Shown one piece after another: positions 42,134-50,132 of a DNA stretch of 64,000 nt; the stretch's first letter is position 1, and every line of letters begins with the position of its first letter. The DNA is from Enterobacter sp. BIGb0383 (lineage in GTDB: Bacteria; Pseudomonadota; Gammaproteobacteria; Enterobacterales; Enterobacteriaceae), in the NCBI RefSeq assembly GCF_003751845.1, contig NZ_RJKQ01000003.1, positions 124,001-188,000 of the forward strand, given 5' to 3'. The translations under genes and the position numbers were made by a program. The notes under the pieces were generated by a model. It saw only the letters and a program-made list of their open reading frames with translations, did not search any database and was not told where the DNA came from.

Positions 42134-44034
42134 ATATTGAGCTGAATTCCGGAGCCATTTCCGGCAAGCCTATTTAAAGCCCCCTGAGAGTCAAAAAATA
42201 TCTGCGCATGCATAAACTCTATTTTTTCCAACGCCAATGCATTTTCAAGAGCATTAAGTTTGTCTTGCATGCTGGGATCTACTTCTAGCATTTTAGCTCG
42301 AGTCCATCCTTGTTTTCTTGCCTCTATCTTTTTTTGAAGGTCACCAAGCTTGCTAGCGCCCGTGGTCTGTGTACTATTAAATTTCGGTGTCTTAGTTCTA
42401 CCCAGTGTGGTTTTGGTTTCGATCACCAGCAAAGTATCATCTGTGAAGTTTAACGTCTGTGTTGCAGCCGGAATACCTTTAGCACTATCCAAACCATGCC
42501 GCATAGCATCGGTAGTCGGTGCCCGCACAGTCAGCGACGGCGGCGGCGGGACCCAGACCAGCATATCCAGGCCATGACCACTCTTGTTCGTCAGTCCGAA
42601 GCGGCTAGGCAGTCCGGGTTTATTACTGTAGCCAAGGATGCGTTCAGCATTGAAACCCATTTTTTCCACCATAGCGGCAGCGAATGCCTCTTCTCCAGCA
42701 TCGCCCACGACTTTACCCATACGGCCTACCACCTTAAGGCTTCCACCGCGATGAATAATCATCATCTTTAACCGGCTGCGAAGTGTATTGGCTATCACCG
42801 CATAGTTTGCTTTACCGACCGCTGTGGTGAGGGTTATCTGGCTACTGTTGGTATCGAGGGAGGGTCTGTCGCTCCATTTAATCTCCCCGGTATCGTCGTG
42901 TCGGCCCGACGAGGGGCGGGTACCCCGCAGTTCAATGGCAACGGGATCCACACTTTTGTGTCCTCCCAGCCGCCGACGCTCTTCCCCGGTCACGGCCTGC
43001 AGATCAAGCCGGGCGTTAACCGGTATATCGGGGCGGATTTTACGCAGGATCCAGCGGGCACCGCCAAAGGCGGCGGGCGTGAGCATAGCCAGGTTGATAA
43101 ACATAAAAACCTGACGTCCGCGCTCTGCGCCGTCTTTGGGGTCGGCCAGGGCACCTAAATGTTCAAAGAGCTGTTCCCCATGATCGATACCCTCGCCCTT
43201 AATCAGTGAGGTACTGCCGCTGACAACCGCGTTTAATGCCAGGGCACCATCGACCACGGCGAAGGTGTAGCGTACCGCTCTGGTTGCCCCAAAAAGCCCC
43301 CTGAGCATACCCAGCGCTGGGATCAGCGAAAGCACGCCGAGCGTAATATTTCCCAGACCCTTAATTCGTTCCCATAATTTGTGCAGTGTTTTCGCCCGCT
43401 GATAATTTTTCGCCAGCTCCTGTGCGGCTTTTTGCGGATCGTACAGACCGCTGACGGACCATTCGAAGTCGGAAAAAGCGGCTGGCTGGCCGTTGTTTCC
43501 GGTTGCAGAAGCCATGCTGTAGCGTGCTGAGGTAAAACTCCATAAATAGATACGGCGTCCCAGAAAAACACCGTTGGTTGTGCCACAGTCGATGCTTTGA
43601 TCGGCCATCGGCTCCCCATGGGCGACCTCCATCATAAAGGCGGGGGTAACATGCGGGTCTGTCCCCATATCATGCTCAAGATAGTGAAACTCCAGCTCCT
43701 GGTCGCACTGAAACGCATGGAACTCCGCCAGCCAGGCCTCGCCATAGAGTTCGCCAGCCCGGTCGAGGACCCGCAGCAAATAGCTGTCGCGAAAGTTCTG
43801 TACCGGATCGCGGATCCAGGGATTAGAGGTAAACCAGTCGGTGGTTGCCGCTCGCTCGTTAGAGGGGATCCCCAGCCACTCATCAGCATCGCGTGGGCCA
43901 TCGCTGTCGTTAATCGAGAACGGGATCCCCAGTTCCGAGCAGTCTTTACAGATCGGGGGAGCGCTGGGGATATTGCCATCTATCGCGTCCTGCGCCAGCT
44001 GTTCATAACTTTTACTCACCGTATTACTGGTCAT
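42127..44034 (-). CDS. Putative T6SS effector with C-terminal PD-(D/E)XK nuclease domain
   Basis: A 635-residue protein in the cargo position of a vgrG operon. The N-terminal 200 residues carry a CKDC pair and no recognised domain. A hydrophobic Gly/Ala-rich stretch (about 225-275, LGVLSLIPALGML and VDGALALNAVVSG) may cross membranes or bind the 279-residue partner. The C-terminal 190 residues fit a PD-(D/E)XK nuclease: helix Glu at 448-449 (GDAGEEAFAA), Asp490 (GLDMLVW) and E539-T-K541 (LLVIETKTT). DNA cleavage in the target cytoplasm is inferred, not shown. The ATG at 44034 has GGAG 7 bp upstream and overlaps the preceding gene by 11 bp. Confidence 0.72.
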   Translation of the reverse strand: MTSNTVSKSYEQLAQDAIDGNIPSAPPICKDCSELGIPFSINDSDGPRDADEWLGIPSNERAATTDWFTSNPWIRDPVQNFRDSYLLRVLDRAGELYGEAWLAEFHAFQCDQELEFHYLEHDMGTDPHVTPAFMMEVAHGEPMADQSIDCGTTNGVFLGRRIYLWSFTSARYSMASATGNNGQPAAFSDFEWSVSGLYDPQKAAQELAKNYQRAKTLHKLWERIKGLGNITLGVLSLIPALGMLRGLFGATRAVRYTFAVVDGALALNAVVSGSTSLIKGEGIDHGEQLFEHLGALADPKDGAERGRQVFMFINLAMLTPAAFGGARWILRKIRPDIPVNARLDLQAVTGEERRRLGGHKSVDPVAIELRGTRPSSGRHDDTGEIKWSDRPSLDTNSSQITLTTAVGKANYAVIANTLRSRLKMMIIHRGGSLKVVGRMGKVVGDAGEEAFAAAMVEKMGFNAERILGYSNKPGLPSRFGLTNKSGHGLDMLVWVPPPPSLTVRAPTTDAMRHGLDSAKGIPAATQTLNFTDDTLLVIETKTTLGRTKTPKFNSTQTTGASKLGDLQKKIEARKQGWTRAKMLEVDPSMQDKLNALENALALEKIEFMHAQIFFDSQGALNRLAGNGSGIQLNIW

Positions 44035-44863
44035 AGTCTATCTCCCTGAGCGTGTTCTGATGTCCCTGTAAAAATTGCCGTAACAAAGCGTTATGCTGCT
44101 GCGGCGGCTGTTTTAGGAGCCTGTGCAACGTAGTGAAGAGCGGATTGCGGCGGTAAAAACGGCCGAAACTTAATGCCAGCAGAATATGATATATAAATCC
44201 ACTTAGCTGCTGCGGATTTAAAATATGCAATCCTTCGGTCGGCAGCGGCACGGCTCTTCCCATATGGCGGAGTCCCGCGAGGTCATAGGCCGAATATTTT
44301 CGCCGCGCTATGGGAGGAAGATGCAGCAGGGCCAGCGCGTCGGCTTCAAGGGTGGTAAAAAGGCGCTGGAGACGTGCAGGCGTTTGCACGCCGCGTAAGA
44401 CCGCCATCTGGCTAAAAGCAGGCCAGATATCTTCCGCACTGAGGCTATGTGCGGCGGTCTGCAGGAAGTGCTGAAACACCATGTGCATAGACGGGAGGTT
44501 CTTGTCGATCTGCTGGCGCAGCAGTGTAGCTCTATTCACAGCCATATCCAGACGGGTTAGCAGCGGCATACCCGTATCATCAAAGACAGGCTGTAGCGCC
44601 TCCCAGGGCAGATCGTTCTCCCATCCAGGACCCAGCAGAAAACTGATAAGGACATGAGTACTGTACTTTCGTCCATGCTCAAACCCGGCGGCAATCGCGT
44701 CTTTCCTCGCGATAGCGACAAAATTCGGGACAGCGTCGGGATCGCCGGGTAAGCAACGCAGGATGGGTGCCTGGGTCTCGCACAGATAGCGAGCCAGCTT
44801 TTTGTCCGCCAGTTTTTGTGCCACGTTATCCATTGCCTCAAGACTCACGGGGTGCAGGATCAT
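44024..44863 (-). CDS. Unrecognised conserved-looking protein between DUF4123 chaperone and effector
   Basis: A 279-residue, helix-rich, soluble protein starting exactly at the last base of the DUF4123 gene and overlapping the effector gene by 11 bp. Traits: a central LGPGWENDLPWEAL segment, a Leu-rich C-terminal half and PPQQHNALLRQFLQGHQ near the end. No motif of a known enzyme. Its fixed place between chaperone and effector with overlapping reading frames suggests an adaptor or second chaperone for loading the 635-residue protein onto VgrG. I do not recognise the family. Confidence 0.6.
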   Translation of the reverse strand: MILHPVSLEAMDNVAQKLADKKLARYLCETQAPILRCLPGDPDAVPNFVAIARKDAIAAGFEHGRKYSTHVLISFLLGPGWENDLPWEALQPVFDDTGMPLLTRLDMAVNRATLLRQQIDKNLPSMHMVFQHFLQTAAHSLSAEDIWPAFSQMAVLRGVQTPARLQRLFTTLEADALALLHLPPIARRKYSAYDLAGLRHMGRAVPLPTEGLHILNPQQLSGFIYHILLALSFGRFYRRNPLFTTLHRLLKQPPQQHNALLRQFLQGHQNTLREIDYDQ

Positions 44864-45441
44864 CAGGCGCTCTCCTCTGTAGGGACGTCAATCCAGACCA
44901 GGCAACCCTCGCATTCGGCCGTACTATCAAGGTGTTGTTCAAATAAGGGTTGCGCCCGGCAGGCCAGTTCCGCACGGGGATGATGAAAGTACAGTTCTTC
45001 AATTTGCCCGTCCGCAAAAAGGTGTCTGACGGAAGAGGGCTGATAGGCGAGCGACGCGGTGTATAAATGAAGTGCAGAGGGATCGCCCATCCGCAAAAAG
45101 AAACGCCGTCCGTCCTCTGCAAACTTGCTGTTAAGCCGCAGATGCTGCCAGAGTTCGTCAGAGGGCATACGAGAAAAAAGCACGGTCAGCGGGGCTTTAT
45201 CAGCAACCTTCTCCAGCCATTGATCAAACTCGCCGTCACGCGTGATTTCACAAAGCCAGGGGGAGTATTTTTCCATTCCGGCCAGTTTATCCAGACGCCA
45301 GATGGGGCGATGCCCGGTATCATGGAACTCCATTCGGGCCAGCATAGCCGGGTCTGCTGCCGCTTCAGTGAGTATATAAACGCGGATATGCGGGTGATTA
45401 ACCGGTAGGCCAAGTTTTTCCAGATGCTGACAGAAGCTCAT
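44863..45441 (-). CDS. DUF4123 T6SS effector chaperone (Tap/Tec type)
   Basis: DUF4123 proteins bind a specific effector and dock it on the VgrG tip before secretion. The 192-residue product shows the family pattern: an early [12 protein letters not shown] strand, the [17 protein letters not shown] motif near residue 60, then [19 protein letters not shown] and a C-terminal half with [11 protein letters not shown]. It overlaps vgrG by 4 bp and the next gene by 1 bp. Its presence predicts that one of the next two genes encodes its client. Confidence 0.82.
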   Translation of the reverse strand: MSFCQHLEKLGLPVNHPHIRVYILTEAAADPAMLARMEFHDTGHRPIWRLDKLAGMEKYSPWLCEITRDGEFDQWLEKVADKAPLTVLFSRMPSDELWQHLRLNSKFAEDGRRFFLRMGDPSALHLYTASLAYQPSSVRHLFADGQIEELYFHHPRAELACRAQPLFEQHLDSTAECEGCLVWIDVPTEESA

Positions 45442-47468
45442 GCTTTATCCTCCTGCAGAGGACACTCTTCAATCAGCGGCGAGCCCTGGTTAATGGCGGC
45501 TTCAATTGCCTGGATCTGATCCACGGCAGGTGAAAGAATGCTGACATTGCCCTTCAGCTGGATATTAGGCGCATCCAGCGTGATACCGCTGCTGTCGAGC
45601 AGGATTTTGCCCGCCGGGCCACGGAAAAGGATCCTGTCGGTTCCCTGTAGAACGAACTCCGTCGTTAACATTCTCTGCCCGCTGCGGGCCTCAATGGTTT
45701 GCAGGCCTTCAATCACCACTTTTTCATGCTCACCGATAGTCACAAGGTGGCTGGCGAAGATATCTTCTTTCAGCGTGTTGCCTATCTTGCGAACTTCATT
45801 ACGGTCAATAGTGACAAAAGCATCCTGGCGGACGTGATTTTTACTATCTCGCCCTACAGTACGGGCATCATCCTGACCTACATCCGTTGTGCGGTCGCGG
45901 ACTATCGCATTACGCTGATCGTTGCCGATACTGTGTGTTTCATCATGGTTGACCTGAATGTTCTGATCTTTCTGGGCATGGACGAAGATTTCTTCCCTGT
46001 CTTTAGCGTCTTCAAACCGCAGTTCGTTAAAACCATCGCCTTTATGCGTCTTACTTTTGATGGTCATCCGTGTTTTGTGCAGAGGCAGTTCATAGGGGGC
46101 AAGGTTAGTGGCATGAAACGTCCGCCCGGTAACAATAGGCTGGTCAGGATCCCCTTCAAGGAAGCTCACCACCACTTCATGCCCGACACGCGGGATAGCC
46201 ATCATGCCGTACTGGCCGCCCGCCCAGCCCTGGCTGACGCGTACCCAGCACGAACTCTGGTCATCGCTGGTGCCGTAGCGATCCCACGTGAACTGGACTT
46301 TGATGCGGCCGTATTTGTCGCAGTAAATCTCCTCGCCCGCCGGGCCGGTAACGGTGGCTATCTGCGGTCCGTCCACCATTGGTTTATAAGGCATCAGTGC
46401 CCGCCAGGTGGTTTTTGCCGCGATGGTATTGAAGGTGTTATTGAGCGTGGTCGGTTCACCCCCACCTTCTTCTTCCAGCGCACCGGGCTGTTTCCCTTCA
46501 TGCACCACTTCTATTATCTGCCAGGCAATATTCAGCGCCGGGTTAGGGTGTTCCGTCAGCAGGAAGCTATAACCCGGGCGCAGCGCTGCACAGTTGGATT
46601 CGCCCTGGCCGGTGGCGGCATCGTTACGCAGGGCATCGAGGCGGAACCCGGTAAAGGCTTTCCCGCTCGGGTCCTGCTTAAAACGGCCCGGATAGTCGTA
46701 GTGCTCGTACTGCTCCCGCTGATGGTCCAGAGCGTTGCTCATTTTCTTATGGGAGAGACCATAGGCCGGGGTTTTAAAGCTGTAATCTTTTAGCTCCACG
46801 CCTGCGGTGCTGACCGTTTCGGCATAGCGAAAACGACGGATAAACGCGCCGTGGGCCAGGCCCTGGCTGGCGAGGTTAAAGAACAGCGGTTCGCCTTTTT
46901 CCAGTGCGCCCGCGTCATCGGAAAATACCACCCGGTGTTTGCCCGCTTCGTACTCATGGAACCAGTACATACCTTCTTCGGCCGAGAGGCGGTTGATAAA
47001 GTCGAGGTCGCTTTCCCGGTACTGGACGCAGTATTCCCGCACAGCATGGTCATGGCGCAGGGCAAAGGCATAATCGGTGATACCGGCTTCCTGCAGCAGG
47101 CTGCTGATAATTTCATCGGGCTTTTTGGTCTGGAAGATGCGGGCGTTGGTGCGCAGGCTGCTGCGCCACAGGGCCGGACGCACTTCCGCCTGATAGCGGG
47201 TGCGGCGAAAGCCGGTGTCGCCCTGGGTAAAGCGGCTGACGATGCCGCTGATACGACGCTGGAGGACACCTTCGTACCAGATCTGTAGCTCGCAGGTCTG
47301 GTCAAGCACTGCGCCAAAATCGATCCCCGGCTGGGGGCTGGCGAGATTAATCGACAGGGAGAAGGGCGTGTTCAGCGCTTCCCGTAGCTCAAAATCCACC
47401 ACTGCAAAGGTGCTTGCCGGCAGTTCGCCGAGCGTCACCGTAAACTGAAGTCCCGTAATATTAGCCAT
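45438..47468 (-). CDS. vgrG: T6SS spike protein VgrG
   Basis: VgrG trimers form the puncturing spike on the Hcp tube. The 676-residue protein has the gp27-like base domain (about 5-360; signature [37 protein letters not shown] near residue 145), the gp5 OB domain (about 390-460; [56 protein letters not shown]) and a C-terminal beta-helix of valine/isoleucine repeats ending near residue 665. No enzymatic extension follows. ATG 47468 (MANITGLQ) is preferred to 47477, which sits only one base after the AAGGAG site. First gene of a seven-gene minus-strand operon with a sigma-54 promoter. Confidence 0.95.
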   Translation of the reverse strand: MANITGLQFTVTLGELPASTFAVVDFELREALNTPFSLSINLASPQPGIDFGAVLDQTCELQIWYEGVLQRRISGIVSRFTQGDTGFRRTRYQAEVRPALWRSSLRTNARIFQTKKPDEIISSLLQEAGITDYAFALRHDHAVREYCVQYRESDLDFINRLSAEEGMYWFHEYEAGKHRVVFSDDAGALEKGEPLFFNLASQGLAHGAFIRRFRYAETVSTAGVELKDYSFKTPAYGLSHKKMSNALDHQREQYEHYDYPGRFKQDPSGKAFTGFRLDALRNDAATGQGESNCAALRPGYSFLLTEHPNPALNIAWQIIEVVHEGKQPGALEEEGGGEPTTLNNTFNTIAAKTTWRALMPYKPMVDGPQIATVTGPAGEEIYCDKYGRIKVQFTWDRYGTSDDQSSCWVRVSQGWAGGQYGMMAIPRVGHEVVVSFLEGDPDQPIVTGRTFHATNLAPYELPLHKTRMTIKSKTHKGDGFNELRFEDAKDREEIFVHAQKDQNIQVNHDETHSIGNDQRNAIVRDRTTDVGQDDARTVGRDSKNHVRQDAFVTIDRNEVRKIGNTLKEDIFASHLVTIGEHEKVVIEGLQTIEARSGQRMLTTEFVLQGTDRILFRGPAGKILLDSSGITLDAPNIQLKGNVSILSPAVDQIQAIEAAINQGSPLIEECPLQEDKA

Positions 47469-47521
47469 CGTTATCATGCTCCTTGCTTGCCTGGTTTACG
47501 TTTAACTCCTTGTAAATAAAT

Positions 47522-47537
47522 AGCAATTTGCATGCCA
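47522..47537 (-). promoter_or_regulatory. Sigma-54 promoter of the vgrG effector operon
   Basis: On the minus strand TGGCATGCAAATTGCT fits the -24/-12 consensus TGGCAC-N5-TTGCT with exact spacing and one mismatch in the hexamer. The predicted start is near 47511, leaving a leader of about 43 bases before the vgrG ATG. The T6SS cluster in this window encodes its own sigma-54 activator (vasH). Confidence 0.8.
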
Positions 47538-47597
47538 GTTTATAATTTGCTGATTTAAGGCTGGAAATAAAAATCAATTGTTTTTTTAATAACGAAT

Positions 47598-47617
47598 TTG
47601 AGCAAGAAGTTGCGCAA
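47598..47617. promoter_or_regulatory. Upstream repeat 1, putative VasH enhancer site
   Basis: TTGAGCAAGAAGTTGCGCAA, two near-palindromic octamers (TTGAGCAA and TTGCGCAA) joined by GAAG. Located about 87-106 bp upstream of the predicted sigma-54 start, the usual distance for an activator enhancer. Confidence 0.6.
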
Positions 47618-47668
47618 ACAATTCAGATTCACGGCGTTTATTGCCAAAAAAGTGATTTATTCCAAAAG

Positions 47669-47688
47669 TTGAGCAAGAAGTTGCGCAG
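47669..47688. promoter_or_regulatory. Upstream repeat 2, putative VasH enhancer site
   Basis: TTGAGCAAGAAGTTGCGCAG, identical to repeat 1 in 19 of 20 bases and exactly 71 bp from it. A further TGCGCAAA follows within 10 bp. Confidence 0.6.
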
Positions 47689-48136
47689 AATGCGCAAATA
47701 TAGCGAAAGACAAAAAATGCTATTTTCGGTCTATTTGCTGTGCTTATGAATTAGTCGAGGTGGGTGTCTACTTTCCCATTAAACTACAATGAGTTAAGTT
47801 ATTTTGGCCTGGCCATGACCCCAAAAAAGATAGCAAATATTGATGATTTAAATTATCAACATCCGGGAGGCTCACCTGGGTTATCTATAAGCCTGGCTTA
47901 ATCATGCACAGCGGAGATTTCCATCAGTCACCACTCTTTCAAACCTGTCCCCTCAATTATGGTGAGGGATTTTATTCCTCATACGCTGGCAAAATAGTTA
48001 AAATAGTGATCATTCACCCGCCGAATGAAATCGCGGGTCAGATTCTGTGCCGACGCCTCGTTTTGCTGTCCGGGTCGGTAGCCTGATTATCCATTTCTTC
48101 GGCAGCGCCTCTCCGACGGTGCTTAAAGGTAACCCA
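47689..48136. other. Intergenic remainder between the divergent vgrG operon and the small-gene unit
   Basis: About 450 bp without a convincing gene. The part nearest 48137 should hold the promoter of the two small plus-strand genes. GC is lower than in the flanking genes. Confidence 0.45.
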
Positions 48137-48487
48137 ATGCATTCTGAACAATTTGTCGATGTGATTAAGAAAGTCGTCAGTGAATCTGCGGCTGAGGGCG
48201 TGATCTCCGTTTTAAATTCGCCTCCGGGGCGCAGACCACGGGCTGAACTGATGGCGATGTCGGCGTTCTGGCACACGGCGAGCGGTGAGCAAAAAGAGAT
48301 GATCAACCAGATTGTTAACCTGGCCGTCGATAATGCCGTGTTTGGTTTTTTATGCGTGCTGGACGGCGTCAGAGCAATTGAGGATGGCGAGGATAAAGGC
48401 GCGCTTTCTCTGGTCTGGCGTAAGGGTGATGAAACGGTTGTCCTCAATCAGGATGAAGATCTGCACGATCGCTATAACGCGGTGTGA
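48137..48487 (+). CDS. Small protein of unknown function in the T6SS island
   Basis: A 116-residue acidic, soluble protein starting MHSEQFVDVIKKVV, with an AAAGGT ribosome site 6 bp upstream. It is helix-rich, contains a PPGRRPRAEL loop near residue 27 and HTASGEQKEMINQIVNLAVDNAVFGFL in the middle, and ends in an acidic tail. No known family is recognised. Its place between the effector operon and the structural operon suggests a role in the island, such as regulation or immunity, but nothing in the sequence decides. Confidence 0.65.
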   Translation: MHSEQFVDVIKKVVSESAAEGVISVLNSPPGRRPRAELMAMSAFWHTASGEQKEMINQIVNLAVDNAVFGFLCVLDGVRAIEDGEDKGALSLVWRKGDETVVLNQDEDLHDRYNAV

Positions 48488-48541
48488 TGGCCGCTGTTCT
48501 TCCCGCGGCCAGCACTATTTTAACCTTCAGGACTTCTCTCA

Positions 48542-48784
48542 ATGGATATGAAATATCAGAACATCGACGCACTATTTGCTGGTTTAAATCGTTCTCTGAA
48601 AGGGGCCTTCAGCCCTGAAGAGCGTCGCGTATTGCGGCTGCTCGTAAAGCATAAAGCTTACGGACCGGCGTTATACCAGGTGATCGAGCTTGCCCTTCAG
48701 GATGGAAAAACCATTAGCGCGACCTCGTTTAATCTCGTTACGGCGCTGCTGGGGCACGCGCCCTTCCCGAAGACCTCTTACTGA
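48542..48784 (+). CDS. Small protein of unknown function, second gene
   Basis: An 80-residue basic protein starting MDMKYQNIDALFAGLNRSLKG, 54 bp after the previous gene and followed directly by a strong terminator. Good codon use and a separate ribosome region make it likely to be real; a Met two codons later (48548) is an alternative start. The sequence EERRVLRLLVKHKAYGPALYQVIELAL could form a helical bundle. No family is recognised. Confidence 0.6.
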   Translation: MDMKYQNIDALFAGLNRSLKGAFSPEERRVLRLLVKHKAYGPALYQVIELALQDGKTISATSFNLVTALLGHAPFPKTSY

Positions 48785-48806
48785 CGCCATTCTTGCCCGA
48801 CATCCC

Positions 48807-48834
48807 GCCCGCAGCCTGACCTGCGGGCTTTTTT
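48807..48834 (+). terminator. Rho-independent terminator after the two small genes
   Basis: GCCCGCAG and CTGCGGGC form an 8-bp perfect stem with a 6-base loop followed by six T. It separates these genes from the T6SS structural operon. Confidence 0.9.
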
Positions 48835-49598
48835 ATGGCTTCTGTTCGTGGCATTATTATTTATATTATTTTTCTTATTTCATCTCATCTTTTCTGATCA
48901 TTTATTGATCAATTCATTAAGGTGACTTTTTCACTTTCCGATAATAACGTGACGGGCAATTGAAATTTATTAAAACTTACATGAACAAAACTCAAGTTGT
49001 CATTTTTACTGATCTGGATCATTTTCCTTTATTTCTTTTGAGTGAAAAATGCATAATATATTTTATTCTATTTGCATTAAGGCGATCCCATAAGGTAAAT
49101 TCACTCATCCGATCTCTTAAAATAGATATCAATAGGATTAATAGGGGCAAAAAGTGCGCTTTTTTCTCTGGATTACCAACGTCGTTTGGAGTCAAATATA
49201 GGGAAGTTCTTAAAGTCTAAAAATACCATCTATATTTCCGTTAAGTTATCAGTTTTTTTCTTAAATGCAGTGCAAGGGGTTCCTGTTGGCTTTTTTGATG
49301 TAACGCAAATATAGCCTCTGGAATATAAATGGCACTATCAATATTGGTAGGGTCTGGAAAAGGAGATCATTATATTGCCGCAAAAAAATCACACTTCGTA
49401 AAGCGCTTATGATTCTGTTTTTTAAGGTATTTATCTTAAATAGGATGAGTTCCTTATAAAGCAAAGCGAGATCGGTTACCCAATGAATACCCGCCATAAT
49501 AAGAGCGAGCGCGTTCTTACGCCTGTCGGAAATTTATTGCTGTATGCATTAGGGGACCTGATGAACAGTCACTCATAACATGAATCTGGTGTGTGAAA
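48835..49598. promoter_or_regulatory. AT-rich leader and control region of the T6SS structural operon
   Basis: 764 bp of strongly AT-rich DNA with only short, low-quality reading frames. It must hold the promoter of tssB and the following genes. Such AT-rich leaders of horizontally acquired clusters are typical H-NS targets. I find no properly spaced sigma-54 promoter here: TGGCACTATCAATATT at 49330 has a -24 element but no -12 GC. No clear Fur box was found. Confidence 0.6.
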
Positions 49599-50102
49599 AT
49601 GGGAAAAGGAATTGACGGAGCCTCTGTCGCGCCGAAGGAACGTATTAATATCAAATACGTCCCTGCAACCGGCGGCCAGCAGGCCGAAATAGAACTGCCG
49701 TTGACCATGATGATCGTCGGCAATATGAAGGGTCGCACGGAAGAAACACCGATTGAAGAGCGTCAGACCGTTTCAATCGACAAGAACAATTTTAATAAGG
49801 TGATGAAGGAGTCCAACCTTGAGTTGAGCTTCGCCGTGCCTAACCGCCTTGCCGAAGAAAGCGAGGACGATCTTCCGGTTAAATTAAGCATTGAAACACT
49901 GGCTGATTTTTCTCCGGATCGTATCGCTGAACAGGTGCCGGAATTACGTAAATTGCTCGAGCTGCGCGAAGCGCTGGTGGCGCTGAAAGGCCCGCTGGGA
50001 AATATTCCGGCCTTCCGCAATCGTCTGCAGGATCTGCTGGCAAGTTCTGAAGCCCGTGAACAGCTTCTGAAAGAACTGGACTTAGTGAAACCCGCCGAGT
50101 AA
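49599..50102 (+). CDS. tssB: T6SS contractile sheath small subunit TssB (VipA)
   Basis: TssB and TssC form the contractile sheath around the Hcp tube. The 167-residue product has the family features: GASVAPKERINIKYVPA near the start, the LPLTMMIVGNMKGR block near residue 33, RQTVSIDKNNFNKVMKE and the C-terminal LRKLLELREALVALKGPLGN. ATG 49599 is used; a GTG 6 bp upstream is also open. It begins the plus-strand operon and is followed 30 bp later by tssC. Confidence 0.95.
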   Translation: MGKGIDGASVAPKERINIKYVPATGGQQAEIELPLTMMIVGNMKGRTEETPIEERQTVSIDKNNFNKVMKESNLELSFAVPNRLAEESEDDLPVKLSIETLADFSPDRIAEQVPELRKLLELREALVALKGPLGNIPAFRNRLQDLLASSEAREQLLKELDLVKPAE

Positions 50103-50132
50103 TTCGGCGGTTAACGAATAGGGAAAGAAGTT

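Noticed and set aside
47894-47909. Possible plus-strand sigma-54 site (TGGCTTAATCATGCAC)
   Set aside because: Spacing between the -24 GG and -12 GC is one base too short, which is normally inactive.
47904-48086. 60-residue frame upstream of the 48137 gene
   Set aside because: No family likeness and a poor ribosome site; it would overlap the expected promoter.
48960-49220. 86-residue reading frame in the AT-rich leader before tssB
   Set aside because: Starts at TTG without a ribosome site, has no recognisable domain and lies in AT-rich DNA where such frames arise by chance.
49330-49345. Possible sigma-54 site before tssB (TGGCACTATCAATATT)
   Set aside because: The -24 element is good but the essential -12 GC is absent.
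49261-49497. 78-residue hydrophobic reading frame on the minus strand before tssB
   Set aside because: No ribosome site or family likeness; it would run against the operon leader.
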